Positions 34,417-45,699 of a DNA stretch of 64,000 nucleotides are shown piece after piece. How positions within the stretch are numbered: position 1 is the stretch's first letter; each line of letters opens with the position of its first letter. Position numbers and translations under genes: made by a program. The notes beneath the pieces were generated by a model. It saw only the letters and a list, made by a program, of their open reading frames with translations, did no database searches and was not told the origin of the DNA. The DNA is from Desmodesmus armatus (Eukaryota; Chlorophyta; Chlorophyceae; Sphaeropleales; Scenedesmaceae). The stretch lies in contig VIIQ02000743.1 in the NCBI GenBank assembly GCA_007449985.2, positions 335,260-399,259 on the forward strand, in the 5' to 3' direction.

Positions 34417-35448
34417 TCTACATAAATGACTAATGCTGTACAGCGCTGTCAGCGCAGCAGCGCTGTGTATGTTGGGGATGCTGTCACCTGCAGATTGGCG
34501 CTCGCCCTGGGTCAGGAGTGTGACTTGCAACAATTGTGGTTGAGTGACGCCACAAGCTGATAGCTGTGGTCTTTAGCAGGGGCTACATTGCCTAGTTGCA
34601 AGTAGAGCACCTCCAATGATTGGTAGTAGTAAGCTCTCATGACTATACATGCATGGCTGCCTGCTGCTGTGTTGGCCAGCACTAGTGTGGGGACCCAGAC
34701 CTACTGGGCCCACCCGATGCCCTGCATGTTCAACACTGACGATTTGCTGCAATCAAAATTGTGGCAGTATGATGCAGTATGCTGTCGCAGAGTTGCACAT
34801 GAGACCGACGCAGGTGTCACTACGATGGTTGGGGCATTTCTCAAGGGGGGGACCAAAAATGAGGCGAGGGCGAGAGTGATCTAGCAAACAAAGCCCATAA
34901 GACTAATTGAGGCTAGTGACAGTTTGTGTCGACCCGTTTGTACAGCGAAGCAAGGCGGTGCTTCTATCAGACCAGCACGAGACCATACTTGGATAGAAAC
35001 CTGAAGGCACATGCGACACACACCATTGGGCATCAATTTGCACAAACGCCGATTTGAGCTTCAAAAAGGACTACTTTAAACCACACGCAGACTCTGTCCA
35101 GGCTGCAGTACGCTGGCAGTGCAGTCTGCGGGAGTAACGAGGCACTGCAATCGGCGCGTACTATGCAGATTGGTTCTTCATTCAGTCTCTCTGGCTGATC
35201 CACTTGGGCGAGTGCTGGCAGCATCGAACAGGCCAACATGGTGCGTGACAAAGCAAGATAGGTGTACTACGCGCGATGGAGGCTGAAACGCTGAATGTGC
35301 TATATCATTACCCACTGTATGGTTATTCCATGCACGGCACTGCTATATGTGGCCTGTGTGCTGCACCAGCCTGGGTTTGGCATGGCCATCTGTACTGTTT
35401 CATGCAAGCTGTCCTGCATGTCCTGCTGTCAATACGCCTTGTGCCTCC
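34417..35448. other. Intergenic, TRAPPC3 3' UTR and upstream region
   Basis: No exon or repeat was supported here. It should contain the TRAPPC3 3' UTR and the promoter of the next plus-strand gene. Confidence 0.4.
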
Positions 35449-38400
35449 ATGCAACAGGCCAAAGTAACATACAGCAGCAGCAGAAGACAGCAGCCGAGTG
35501 TTGCCCCTGTGTTAGTGGTTCTGATCTTGGCTCTGGCAGTGCAAGGCACAGCAGGGCAGCTGTGGGACAAGCTCCCACTACTGGGCAGGTTTTCCAAAGC
35601 AGCTCAAGCAGCAAAAGCAGCTGCAGCAGCGATAACGGTTCAAGCAAAACCTCCCAGCAGCAGCGCACCAAGCCTACCCCCAGCACCAGCCACCCCCGTG
35701 GCACCAGCGGTCTTACAGCCACCCCCACCAGCTGAACCAGCAGCAGCAGCAGCAGCAGATGGCGCAACAGATGGCAAACATAGATGGGCAAGAAGGGGAA
35801 AGGAGGGAAGAAGCTTGGTACTACAGGCAGGAATGATACGCAGGCGGGGTGCAGCTGCCTGGCGGAATGGGAGGCTAAGCCAGGAGGCCCCAGGCTGTCT
35901 GGGTGTGCCAACCCTGATAATGACCCACTGGTGAGTGACAGCAGCAGCAGCAGCAGTGGTAGCTGTGAGGATAGGGGCAGCAGTGGCAGCAGTGCTGCAG
36001 TCAAGCAGAGCGTGCGGCTTTTGCATGGTGGAATGTGGGAATGGGTGACAGCTGGGGATAAGTAGCTGACAGTCACAGCAGCAGGTGTCGACAGAGTGGC
36101 AGGAATTGAATGATAGCGCACCATGCACCAGTCCTGCAGCTGTGACAGGCAGTTGATGGACCAGCTGCATGCACGGAGTCAGCCGCACGTGCCTTAGACC
36201 TGGGGGCTAGCGGACAATGTGGGTGCGGAGGAGAATGTGAAGCACCTCGCGCTCATCTCATGCATGCTTTCACCTCCTGCACCCATGCAAATATACAGTC
36301 AACCTCCCGCCCGATACACTTCTGCTCGTGTGTTGTGCTGTGCCCCCACTTACTCTTGGTGACCCCACACATGCCTGGTTCACCGCAGCATGTGCAGTGA
36401 CACGACCCCCCCCCCCCAAAGGGATTGCCTTCCCACACACCTGCTGGTTGCAACTTGTATTTCAACACATGCCTTGCTGCATGCTGTGCTGTGCTGTGCT
36501 GTGTTGTGCGCAGGGTTCCTGGTGTCCTGTGGACCCCAATGAGTGCCTGGGCTACTACAGCATGTACAGGACAGAGAAGGGGAAGCTGAGGTTCTTTGAC
36601 TATTGTGTGCCTGTCAGAGGTGAGGGGGCACTGAAGGAAGAAAACGGCTGTCTGCCGCAGATAGGGCCAGTGTTCTGTTTCCAAGTAGCCGCCCACCACA
36701 CCTCTTTACTGCGGCGGCTGATGTACTCAGTTGCGTATGCATGGCCAAGGCTGTAGTACACTGTATGGCATCGGGGGGTCTGCGCGCTGGCACCTCCTGG
36801 ATATAAGGCGTGTTAGGCGTCCCTCATCAGTGAGGCTCAAGCCTCCGGCCCCCGGCAATCGGGGTAGCTCGACTGAGTTGTGTGTGAGCAGCCGGTGGGG
36901 GTTGCGCCCCCCTTGGACACCGAAAGAAGTGTTGCCGCAGTGGCCATGATTGAGGGACGTGGCGCAGGGTGGCGGCAGGCTGTGTTGATAGAGGGCGGGC
37001 TGACAGCCACACTGCTGCGTAGAAAGCGCGTGCAGCCATGACAAGCCCGATAGGGCCACTGTTTTTGGAGTGGCAGCACTGGCGCATGATTGAGACACAC
37101 GGCTCGGTGCGCAGGACTCGCTGTGAAGCCACAACAGCAGCACAACCGTAATGCGCAGCAGCACTTTTTGACACACAGCACTCCACAACAGCAGGACACA
37201 CGACAAGGCAGCAGTTGCGGCAGCATTATTCTGACATTAGTCAGCATTTGTCAGCAGCGCTGTCAGAGGGACAGAGTCTGACAGCGGGTTGTGTTGCAGC
37301 GTGTTTCGGTTTTGCACAAGCACAAGGCAGCTGGACATGGAAGCCCCAAATGGTATGCATACCAGCAGCAGCATGCTTGTCAGTATCTCTGAGCACACTA
37401 GCAAGGGTGGGGCCACGTCTGCTACTAACAGTACTAGTGCCAGTGGTCATGCCACACACCTGGGGCATTAGTTCTAGTGCTGGCTGTTGTGTGGCAGTTT
37501 GAGGCTCAACTTTTTTGTGTGACAGCCGGTCCAAGAGCCTCAACTGGCCGTAGCGGGAAGGGTGTCGACAGTTCAAGTTTGGTCACACAGCAGGGGGCAT
37601 GCTTGCAACTAATACGACGCGCCCGGTTTGTGGTGAGACTTAACTGCACAATGACTATGTCAGGACTCTCGTTCAACTTGCTCAAGGTCAAGCCGGGCAC
37701 TGGGCACCTCCTGGTATAGGGGTGTTAGGGAACCTCATTGGTGCGGCCTTGGTGCCTCGGGCCCCCGGCAATTGGGCTCGCCTGATTGCGCTGCGGTGGC
37801 CAGCCGGTGGGATTACACCCCCCCCCGCCCCTGGTGCAACCAAAACTTGCTCAAGCTTATGACATGGGCGTGTGTGTGTGCTCATCATGTGCTGTATGTC
37901 CTGCAGAGCACACCAAGAGAGGCTGCCTAAAAACAACAGAGGGGCTGCTTGTGCTCTGGAGACTAACACTTACAACATGAGGGGTTTGTGGGTGTGTGAA
38001 TGTTTGTTTGTGTGTGTGTCATGTTGTGCAGAGCGCACCAAGAGGGGCTGCCTGTGTTCAGGAGACTGGAGCCCAGGGGAGGGCAGCGTGGGCAAAGCAC
38101 ACTACAGGGACGGATGCGCCAGGCCACACTCGCCACAAGGTGCGGCCACTTGTGATTTGATAGTGTGTGCGGGCACACCAGGCCAGTCCGAGTCATGTGC
38201 AAGCAGTACATGCATGCATCTAGGGGCCCATTGCCCATCACCCACCACCCACATACTACAGGGATGGATGCGCCAACCACACTCCCCACAAGATGCGATC
38301 GGTGCAGGGTTGTGCTGGTGAAAACTGCGGCGTCGATGCCCGGCAAGCAATTTGTTCCATGCCACTCCCAGCATCATAACTACCTGCAGTCAACCACTGG

Positions 38401-41400
38401 AGTGTCATGCTGTTCTAGCTGCGCCAGATTTCCTAGAAGGTGTGGTGATTCATGCCTTGATAGTGTGTGTGAGTAGACAGAGGAAAACTGCAAGCATGCA
38501 TGGATATGCATATCCATCTTGGGCGGGCCCACCTCCCCATCCACCCACTACAGGGATGGCCGTGCCAGGCCACACTCCCCAGAAAATGTTGCGAGCAACA
38601 CTGGATGGTACTGCTGGTAGCTGTGTCAGCGCAGCCTGAGCAAATAGTGGTCAGGCAGCATTGACACAGTTACCAACAGCACCATCCATTTCTGTTCGCA
38701 ACAGCATCTCTTCACATGTTACTCCTGTGAACAAGGGTAGCTGCGGTTGGCTACATGCAGACAACTGTGCCGCGCAATGCTGCTGCCAGCAGATGTTGTG
38801 ATTAGAACCCTTCTAGTGTATACGTGGCAAGCCAAAGTGCCCCCTCCCCGTGTTGCCCACAAAGGGAAAGATGTTGTCAGCATAACTTCAGGTGCTGAGC
38901 GTAGCATTTGATACAGCATGCACGATTTGGCCCAGTGAGATTGGGCAAGGCCAAACCATGCCTGCGTCACTGCTGCTGCTGCTGCTGCTGTTAATGCGCC
39001 ACAGGCAGCCGTGTGTGTAAGGTTGACTCGGCCACCTGCCCGCCCGGCGTGGAGGTTGAAGGGTTTGACGAGTGTGCTGACAAGCCGGAGCAGATGGTGC
39101 TCAATCAAGACAAGACATGGCACAACTGCGGCTGTGTGCAGGGATGGAATTACAAGTGAGCGTGGCCTTGGGGTTTGAACTTTGGACGTGGCGCAACTGT
39201 GGTTTGAGGTTTTAAGCGTGGCACAACTGTCTTTCCAGGTTTGAACTTGGCAGAACTGTGGTTTGAGGTTTTAGACGTGGCACAACTGCGGCTGTGTGCA
39301 GGGCTGGACTTACAAGTGAGCGTGGCCGTTGGGGTTCAAGTTTGTAAACAAACCTAATGTGCGTCGCATGCAACAAGAACATGTCATGAGTACTGTCCAG
39401 ATGATGACAGGGTAGGCAACACCCTCAATCCTGCTCTCAGCCCTAAACCCTGTACCACATACCTCTAAACCACTCCATAACCCCAACCCTAAACCCATGC
39501 AGGTACGAGGACGGCACGAGTGCCATCTTTTCAACATGTGCCAACCCTGATATGGATCCCCTGGGGCTTGGTGTGAGGTGGACCCGACAAAGTGTGACAG
39601 CTTTGCAACCATCCTCAAGAACGGAAACCAGGTGAGACCATGTGCAGTGCCATGTCCAATCTATTACACCAATAGGTGGGGCTGAACACCCTACAAGCAG
39701 ATGCAACATTGACTAAAAAATGAATCCCCCCCAAATATCATGATATGTTGACACGAATGCTTGACAGCAGTATGGGAAGAAGGGTGTTCGTGCTGCCCTG
39801 GCCGGTCTGCTGAAACTAAATCCCACCGGCTGGGACGTATGTACAAGTTGAACTACAAGATATGTTGAGGCTACCTTTTGATAGAATGGGAACCGGGTGG
39901 GATTATGTGCCATGCCATGTGTGCGTATGCTTGCCAAGCCCAGCAGGCTACATAACCAACCAGCAGGCTACAAAGCCATGCTACCACTGGCAGCTGTTAC
40001 TGCAGTAAGATATTGATCCGGTCTGCGGACCTGACATGGTCATGACCATGTCTGTCGCAGACCCTATCATTATCTTACTGCAGTAACAGCTGCCAGTGGT
40101 AGCATGGTTTTGTAGCCAGTTGGTTCTGAGGGTGTCGGTAGTGCCTCTCCCCCATCGGGTGCTGTCTCCCTACACTATCCCCTTGTCTCCATGGTGCCTG
40201 CACATATCAGGGATGAGCATCGACTGCTGACCATACATTGTTGCTGAGACATTATGTTGACCATGTGCCATCTTCCGTTTACGTGCACATGCGCGGACAC
40301 AAGCAACAACTCCTGCAAGAAGCAACTTAGTAGTAGTAGCATGTCAGGCCCTCATTTCATCTCGACCATACCCCCATGTCTCAACATGTACCACTTGCAT
40401 CCCTGTCTGCATCTCTCTCCTCACCCGCCCACCCCCTCCCCCACAGAAGATGAGCATCGACTACTGCCAGAGCAAATTCAAAACTCCAGAGCCCTCAGAC
40501 TGCAAAACCCGCCTGAAGCTCTACGACCAGTGCGGCGGAAAAAGCAACTGCACGCACTCCGGCTGCCTCAACGCCCCGTGGCCGGGCGCATGCTGCCCCC
40601 GAGGCTCCGAGTGTCGCTACCAGGACGCATTTTACTATCAGTGCCTTCCGTTGGATACCGACATGAGTGTCAAGGCGTACAAGACTGCCCCGGCGTCCGC
40701 GGCTCGTCCCGCTCCTCCAGCAGCGAAGAGCCCTCCTCCCCCGCCTGCAAAGAAAAGCACGCCACCGCCCCCTGCTCCTGCTGCCCCGACCCCTCCTGCT
40801 GTTGATACGGTGAGTGAGAGACGTGTGTGCATGCCGCACACTAGAGCAAAGTATGGGGGTGCCACAGTTGTGGGTTGGGTTTTAGCATGCATCAGCAAGT
40901 GTCTTGCGTGTTCTTGTGCCAGGCAGCTTAGCAATGCCAGTGGAGCTCTTTGCTTTTCCGCTGCATTGCTGTACCTGATTTGTTACTAGTACAGTCACAA
41001 GGACGTGTTTGTCAATTCCACGCACTTCCACAGGCGCCCCGAGCATGCTCTGTACGTAGTGATGCAGCTTGCCATGTTCTGTGCAGTTGCGCATACTGTG
41101 AAGCGGCTTTGAACTCATTCTATGCACGTATGTATGCAGGTGCAGGAGATCGCGTTCAGCAGTTTGGAGGAGGTGCCACAGCTTGCAGCACAGGATGAGC
41201 CCGTTCGTGAGGCAGGGGCGCGTGTGTGGGTGAAGCTGCGGCTGGGCATGGACTATGATCTGTTGGTGGCACAGCCACAGCGGCTGGCGACGTTCAAATC
41301 TGACATAGCGCACTGGCTGAGGGAGGTGGTGGGGGACACCAAGTACATCTATGGCACAGGTGTGTCCACCTGGGGCTGGTGTGGGGGCGGGGGGGGGGGG

Positions 41401-44400
41401 GGTGGTGGAGGCATAAGAGGGGTTGGTGGTGCAGACCAAAAGGGGGGAAGGAACATGATGGTGCGGGTGTGACAGGCAAAAGGACCAGGATTTGAAATAG
41501 TCGTTAACATGCGACTAGTGCGCTGCAACACACAGTAGTTCGGCAGGGGGGCATGGAAATCTCCGGGGTTGGTGGTGGGCACAAACAAGCCAACGCGTGC
41601 TTCAGCATGGTCAGAGTTTAATTGAGCACATGCCCTGACATCCTTGCGTGCAATATCTCTTCAAACAGGTGGATGAGGTGGCGTCAGGCTCTGTCATTGC
41701 AGTCAGCTATGTAGTATGCTACAGCAAGGTCGACCGTGTGTTTGAGCACATTTCCTGACACCCTTGTGCGCTATGTGTCTGTGTGCCACCCTGCAAACAG
41801 GTGTGGATGAGGTTGTGTCAGGCTCTGTGATTGCCGTCAGCTATGTTGACTTCACAAAGGACGCACCTGCAGCTGCAGTTGACGCAGCAATGGAGCAGCT
41901 GCACACAACAGGTACAGTGGACAGGACATACTCCTTTTTCTAGGGATGACAGGAGGGGGTGCGGAAGATGAACAGTTTCACCCCCCTTTCTGTATGCATA
42001 CACGAGTTGACGGCGTCCTTACCTCTTGGCAAAACTGCAAGCATAGCGCTGGTAGGCGGTTATCAGCCTCCTGTATGTGTACAACACGCATCCCTTACTA
42101 CGTGCTCTATGCACTGATGTTTATGCGCCACTTCCACCCACCCAGGTCAAAACATGTTTGCGGAGAGCCAGCTGCCGCAGAAGTGGGGCTGGGTTTTGAC
42201 TTATAACATGGGACAAAACAAAACCGACCTCATGCAAGACAACCCGGCGACGTTCAAATCCAGTCGATGAATTTCCCGCCAGGAGTCGCCAAGCCCGTGC
42301 CGCGACGTGCCCCCAGCACTTTATCGCTGACAGCAGCAGTCGCGATCGCAGTTGCGGGCCTGATCGCGTTGCTTGGCCTCGTCTGCGTGGTGTTTGCGTA
42401 CCGCCGCCGATATGCCATACGTCAGGCGAAGGCTGCGAAAGCTGCTGCGAAGACCGGCAAGGATTATACCGGCGGTCACGGGGTCATCGCCGGGACGCAC
42501 AGCGGCTACTTGGCGGACTTGGACGGGATGGACGATGGTATGAGTGAGAAGATGACGAAGAAGTCATTTGGAAGGGTGAGTGCTGCTCTTGTCACTGTTG
42601 GTCCCCTGCACGAAACAACATGACAAGGTTGCAGCACTGCACATCTTGCTTTCTGAGCTGTCCAGTACCTTGGCCTACTGCAGTTTACAGGTTTTGAATG
42701 TCTTTGCAGCAGGCATTGCCAGCAACTGCCGAACGTCAGCGCGTGTCGACGTTGAGCAGTGTGCATAGTGCAGGCTGCTAAGGCCTTCTTCTAGGTCTGA
42801 CCATGTGCTCAAACCTCTGTGCCCGCTGCCGCCACCCCTGCTGCCGCCGTCAATGCCGAATGCACAGTCCTCTATGTTTCAATTCAGCAGAATCCACCCT
42901 CGCCAGAGTGGGCCAGGGCCTGAAGGGAGTGTTGCGCAACCCCAGCAGCAGGCACACACTCAAAATGGAGGCAAATTCAGCCATAAATGCAGCAGCAGCA
43001 GCAGGAGGAGGCTCCAAGAGGCCTAGTGAGTCTGGGGCCAGCAGCAGGCTGTGGAACTGGCTGCAGAAGGCTGAGACACCATCGTCAGTGGATAACCGCA
43101 TGAACCCTGCCGGCAACTCGGTACGTGGCTCTGCTGTGTGTTAGCGCAGCCCGGGGGGGGGGGGGGACGGGGGCAAATGCAGACTTGGAATGTCCTTACA
43201 GGGGTGGGGGCAGAAGGCTGAGACACCATCGTCCGTTGACAACCGCATGGACCCTGCCGGCAACTCGGTACTTGGCTTCACCGTGTGTGCGGCTGAACTT
43301 TCTTTGGGGGCGGGGGGGGGGGGGGATGCGGACTTTGGAGTGGTTTGCAAGGGTGGGAGGCCGATATAGGTGTTGAAACGGGGGGGGGGGGGGGGGGTTG
43401 TGCCAGTGACACATTGGCACCTGCCTGGATGCTTCATCTTACAGACTTGCAACCATCCAGCTGTCGCATGAACAAATGCCAACCATCTCTGCTGGTGCTG
43501 CTACTGCCGCTGCCACTGCTCCCACTGCAGGCGCTGTCATCTCCTGAGGTATCTTGCAACATCTCTGCTCGCCACAGCGGAACGAAGGACAGCCCACGCC
43601 CCGGCAGCATCCTCCCCAGCCCCCGCAACACCCCCATGCCCCTCCCAGCCCTCGATCTCAGTGACCCTGGAGGTGCATTCCGTGTCCCGCCACCCTCCCC
43701 GCGCTACACGAGCGCGCACACTGCCCCCCGGGAGCCTCACACCGCCGAAGCAGCCGCCGCAGCCGTCGCAGCCGTCACGGCGGCGGCTGCAGCCGCCGGC
43801 GGCGGCGGCTCGAATGCGGCGATGCTGTCGCCGCGGCCGGCGCCGGGGCAAGCCGCCCTGATGACCGGGGGTTCGAAGAACGTGATTAGCTTTGCTGAAA
43901 GCAGCGGCAGCAGGCGTTCAGGGCAGCCCTCGTCTCGCGCAGCACCGCTCCCACCCCCAATGATCAGCCCCCGCCCTATGCCTGGGGGTGCGGTTCACGC
44001 CCCCCACCACCCCATGGGATCTCACACAGGGGGTATGGATGGCAGCAGGGGTGTGTCCAGTGCCAACGGCGGTGGGGGCTACAACACACTCGACTCTACC
44101 ACTTCCAATACCACAGCGTACAACACGGCCGGTTCGGACTTCTCCTCAGCGTACGGCACCGCGAGTGACCACACACGTGCGAAGGCTGGCGCGCCTTCGT
44201 ACAGCATGCGCAGCAGCAGCAGCGCCATCCCTGCAGACGCGGGGGAGCTGCCACCCGGTATTAGCATGGGGCCTTTCCTCCGTGCCGCGATCAAATCCCT
44301 CACGGGTCAATCTCTAGGAGAGTCCCCTTACGGCAGCGACGGCGGGAACACCACCCCTGCTGCGGCACCTAACTCAGGGGGTTTTAGTCATCCCGCTGGG

Positions 44401-44829
44401 GGTTTAGTCACCACAGGGATGTACAACGGAGGAGGGGTACCAACACTGGGCGGAGCCCCTCGCCCGGCCCGGAAGCCATGCAGCTGCTGCTGGGGTGTCT
44501 GGGGGTCACCAAGGGTACGGCAACCCCCACCCCCACCCCACCATGCAGCAGCAGCAGCAGGGGGGTACCAGCCACACCCCAACAGCAAAGGTCCAGGGAG
44601 GCAGAACTCAGGTCCGGTGATGGGGGCAGATGCTATGGCGGCGGCGGTACGGGCAAGTGCCCAAGCAGCAGCGGAGCAGGATGCGGAAAGTGATCAGGGG
44701 TTTAGCCCAGGGTCTGGGTCGGTGTTCCAGAGTCTGTGGATGCAGCGGTTGGTGGCAGCGGCGCAGGCACAGCAGGCGGATGAGCAGCAGACCCCATCGC
44801 CGCAGCACAACACATACGACATGTGGTAA
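35449..44829 (+). CDS. Single-pass surface protein with Cys modules and CBM1-like domain
   Basis: Predicted type I membrane protein. A hydrophobic N-terminus (PVLVVLILALAVQGTAG) with Ala/Pro-rich sequence starts near 35449. Ectodomain exons: one ending at 35930 (CSCLAEW, GCANPDNDPL), 36514-36619 (GSWCPVDPNEC), 38032-38139 (RGCLCSGDWS, DGCARPHSPQ), 39005-39155 (CKVDSATCPP, NCGCVQGWNYK), 39503-39631 (CANPDMDPLG, WCEVDPTKCDS), 40447-40809 (CBM1-like: LYDQCGGKSNC, ACCPRGSECRYQDAFYYQCL, then a Pro hinge), 41140-41359, 41801-41911 and 42146-42575 (SEA-like region, then helix LTAAVAIAVAGLIALLGLVC and YRRRY). Exon phases match at these junctions. The cytoplasmic part continues in an exon ending at 43120 and in 43531-44829, Ser/Gly/Ala/Pro-rich, ending HNTYDMW. 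One base appears missing at about 39557 (before WCEVD), one at about 42268 (CGATGAAT, before MNFPPG), and the frame between about 35760 and 35790 is also broken. CBM1-like modules bind crystalline polysaccharide in fungi; a wall-sensing or adhesion role is inference. Confidence 0.68.
36745..36905. repeat. Dispersed repeat, copy A
   Basis: Contains GGCACCTCCTGGATATAAGG, CAAGCCTCCGGCCCCCGGCA and CAGCCGGTGGG in the same order and spacing as copy B at 37690-37830. Intronic; likely an old mobile-element fragment. Confidence 0.65.
37690..37830. repeat. Dispersed repeat, copy B
   Basis: Homologous to copy A (GGCACCTCCTGGTATAGGGG, CTCGGGCCCCCGGCAATTGG, CAGCCGGTGGGATTACACCC) in the same orientation about 0.95 kb away. 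No ORF. Confidence 0.65.
37895..38620 (+). repeat. Partial copies of the surface-protein exon at 38.03 kb
   Basis: A CTGCAG acceptor near 37905 precedes a decayed exon start (HTKRGCL then a shifted frame). Downstream, near 38258-38300 and 38548-38590, CTACAG is followed by versions of the exon end encoding DGCARPHSPQ, both frameshifted. Confidence 0.75.
39265..39320 (+). repeat. Partial copy of exon end with donor
   Basis: The last 45 nt of the exon ending at 39155 (GGCACAACTGCGGCTGTGTG ... TACAAGTGAGCG) recur about 163 bp downstream, with a GTGAGC donor. Confidence 0.85.
39955..40125. repeat. Near-perfect 170-bp foldback (hairpin) in an intron
   Basis: Left arm 39955-40012 (contains CATGCTACCACTGGCAGCTG and TTACTGCAGTAAGATA) pairs with right arm 40071-40125 (TATCTTACTGCAGTAACAGC, TGCCAGTGGTAGCATG). 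The centre is itself a 20-bp perfect palindrome, GACATGGTCATGACCATGTC at 40033-40052, flanked by GGTCTGCG and CGCAGACC. No ORF and no clear target-site duplication. Could be a foldback/MITE-like element or the hairpin of a small RNA. Confidence 0.9.
41669..41725 (+). pseudogene. Decayed copy of surface-protein exon start
   Basis: AACAG acceptor followed by GTGGATGAGGTGGCGTCAGG..., parallel to the exon at 41801 (VDEVVSGSVIAVSYVDF); this copy lacks two bases after the acceptor and soon meets stops. Confidence 0.8.
43195..43272 (+). repeat. Copy of cytoplasmic-tail exon end
   Basis: QKAETPSSVDNRMDPAGNS and a GTACTTGG donor repeat the end of the exon at 43055-43120 about 150 bp downstream. The frame is open, so it may be an alternative exon. 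The surrounding introns have G runs at about 43153, 43310 and 43380. Confidence 0.8.
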
Positions 44830-45690
44830 GCCCAGCACAACAGGAACAACATGTGGTAAGCAGAAGGGGTGCGGCCGGCCCTCTGGTCCTGCTGCCGCTG
44901 TGGCCGCATGCAGCTGCTTTTTTCTGGTGGGTACCCGCTTGCTGAAGGGCGGCAGTGGAACAGGATGCTGCAGATGATCAGGGGTTTAGCCCGGGTCTGG
45001 GTCGGTGTTTCAGAGTCTGTGGATGCAGCGGTTGGTGGCAGCAGCACAGGCGCAGCAGGCAGATGAGCAGCAAACCCATCGCCGCAGCACAACACGTACG
45101 ACATGTGGTAGGCCCAGCACAACAGGAACAACATGTGGTGAGCAGCAGGGGGTGCGGCCGGCCCTCTGGTCCCGCTGCCGTTGTGGCCGCATGCAGCTGC
45201 TTTTTCTGGAGGGTACCCGCTTGCTGAAGGGCGGCAGTGGAACAGGATGCTGCAGATGATCAGGGGTTTAGCCCGGGGTCTGGGTCGGTGTTTCAGAGTC
45301 TGTGGATGCAGCGGTTGGTGGCAGCAGCACAGGCGCAGCAGGCAGATGAGCAGCAAACCCCATCGCCGCAGCACAACACGTACGACATGTGGTAGGCCCA
45401 GCACAACAGGAACAACATGTGGTGAGCAGCAGGGGGCGGCCGGCCCTCTGGTCCCCTGCCGTTGTGGCCGCATGCAGCTGCTTTTTCTGGAGGGTACCCG
45501 CTTGCTCAAGGGCGGCAGCGGAACTTTTGCTGTGACAGGATGCTGCAGATGATCAGGCTCAGTGGCGGGTCTGGGTCGGTGTTTCAGAGCCTGTGTTTTG
45601 CAGCGGTTGGTGGCAGCGGCACAGGCACAGCAGGCGGATGAGCAGCAGCACTGCACATGTACAGCATGCGGTGAACACCAGGGGATTTAT
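44688..45690 (+). repeat. Last 150 nt of the coding region and 3' flank repeated four times
   Basis: The segment starting at GATCAGGGGTTTAGCC and ending with the stop after HNTYDMW occurs at about 44688, 44975, 45256 and 45550, units of 281-294 bp. The first ends the called protein; the second and third keep TACGACATGTGGTAG; the fourth is diverged. Extra copies would lie in the 3' UTR or serve as alternative terminal exons. Confidence 0.85.
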
Positions 45691-45699
45691 CATATGGTA

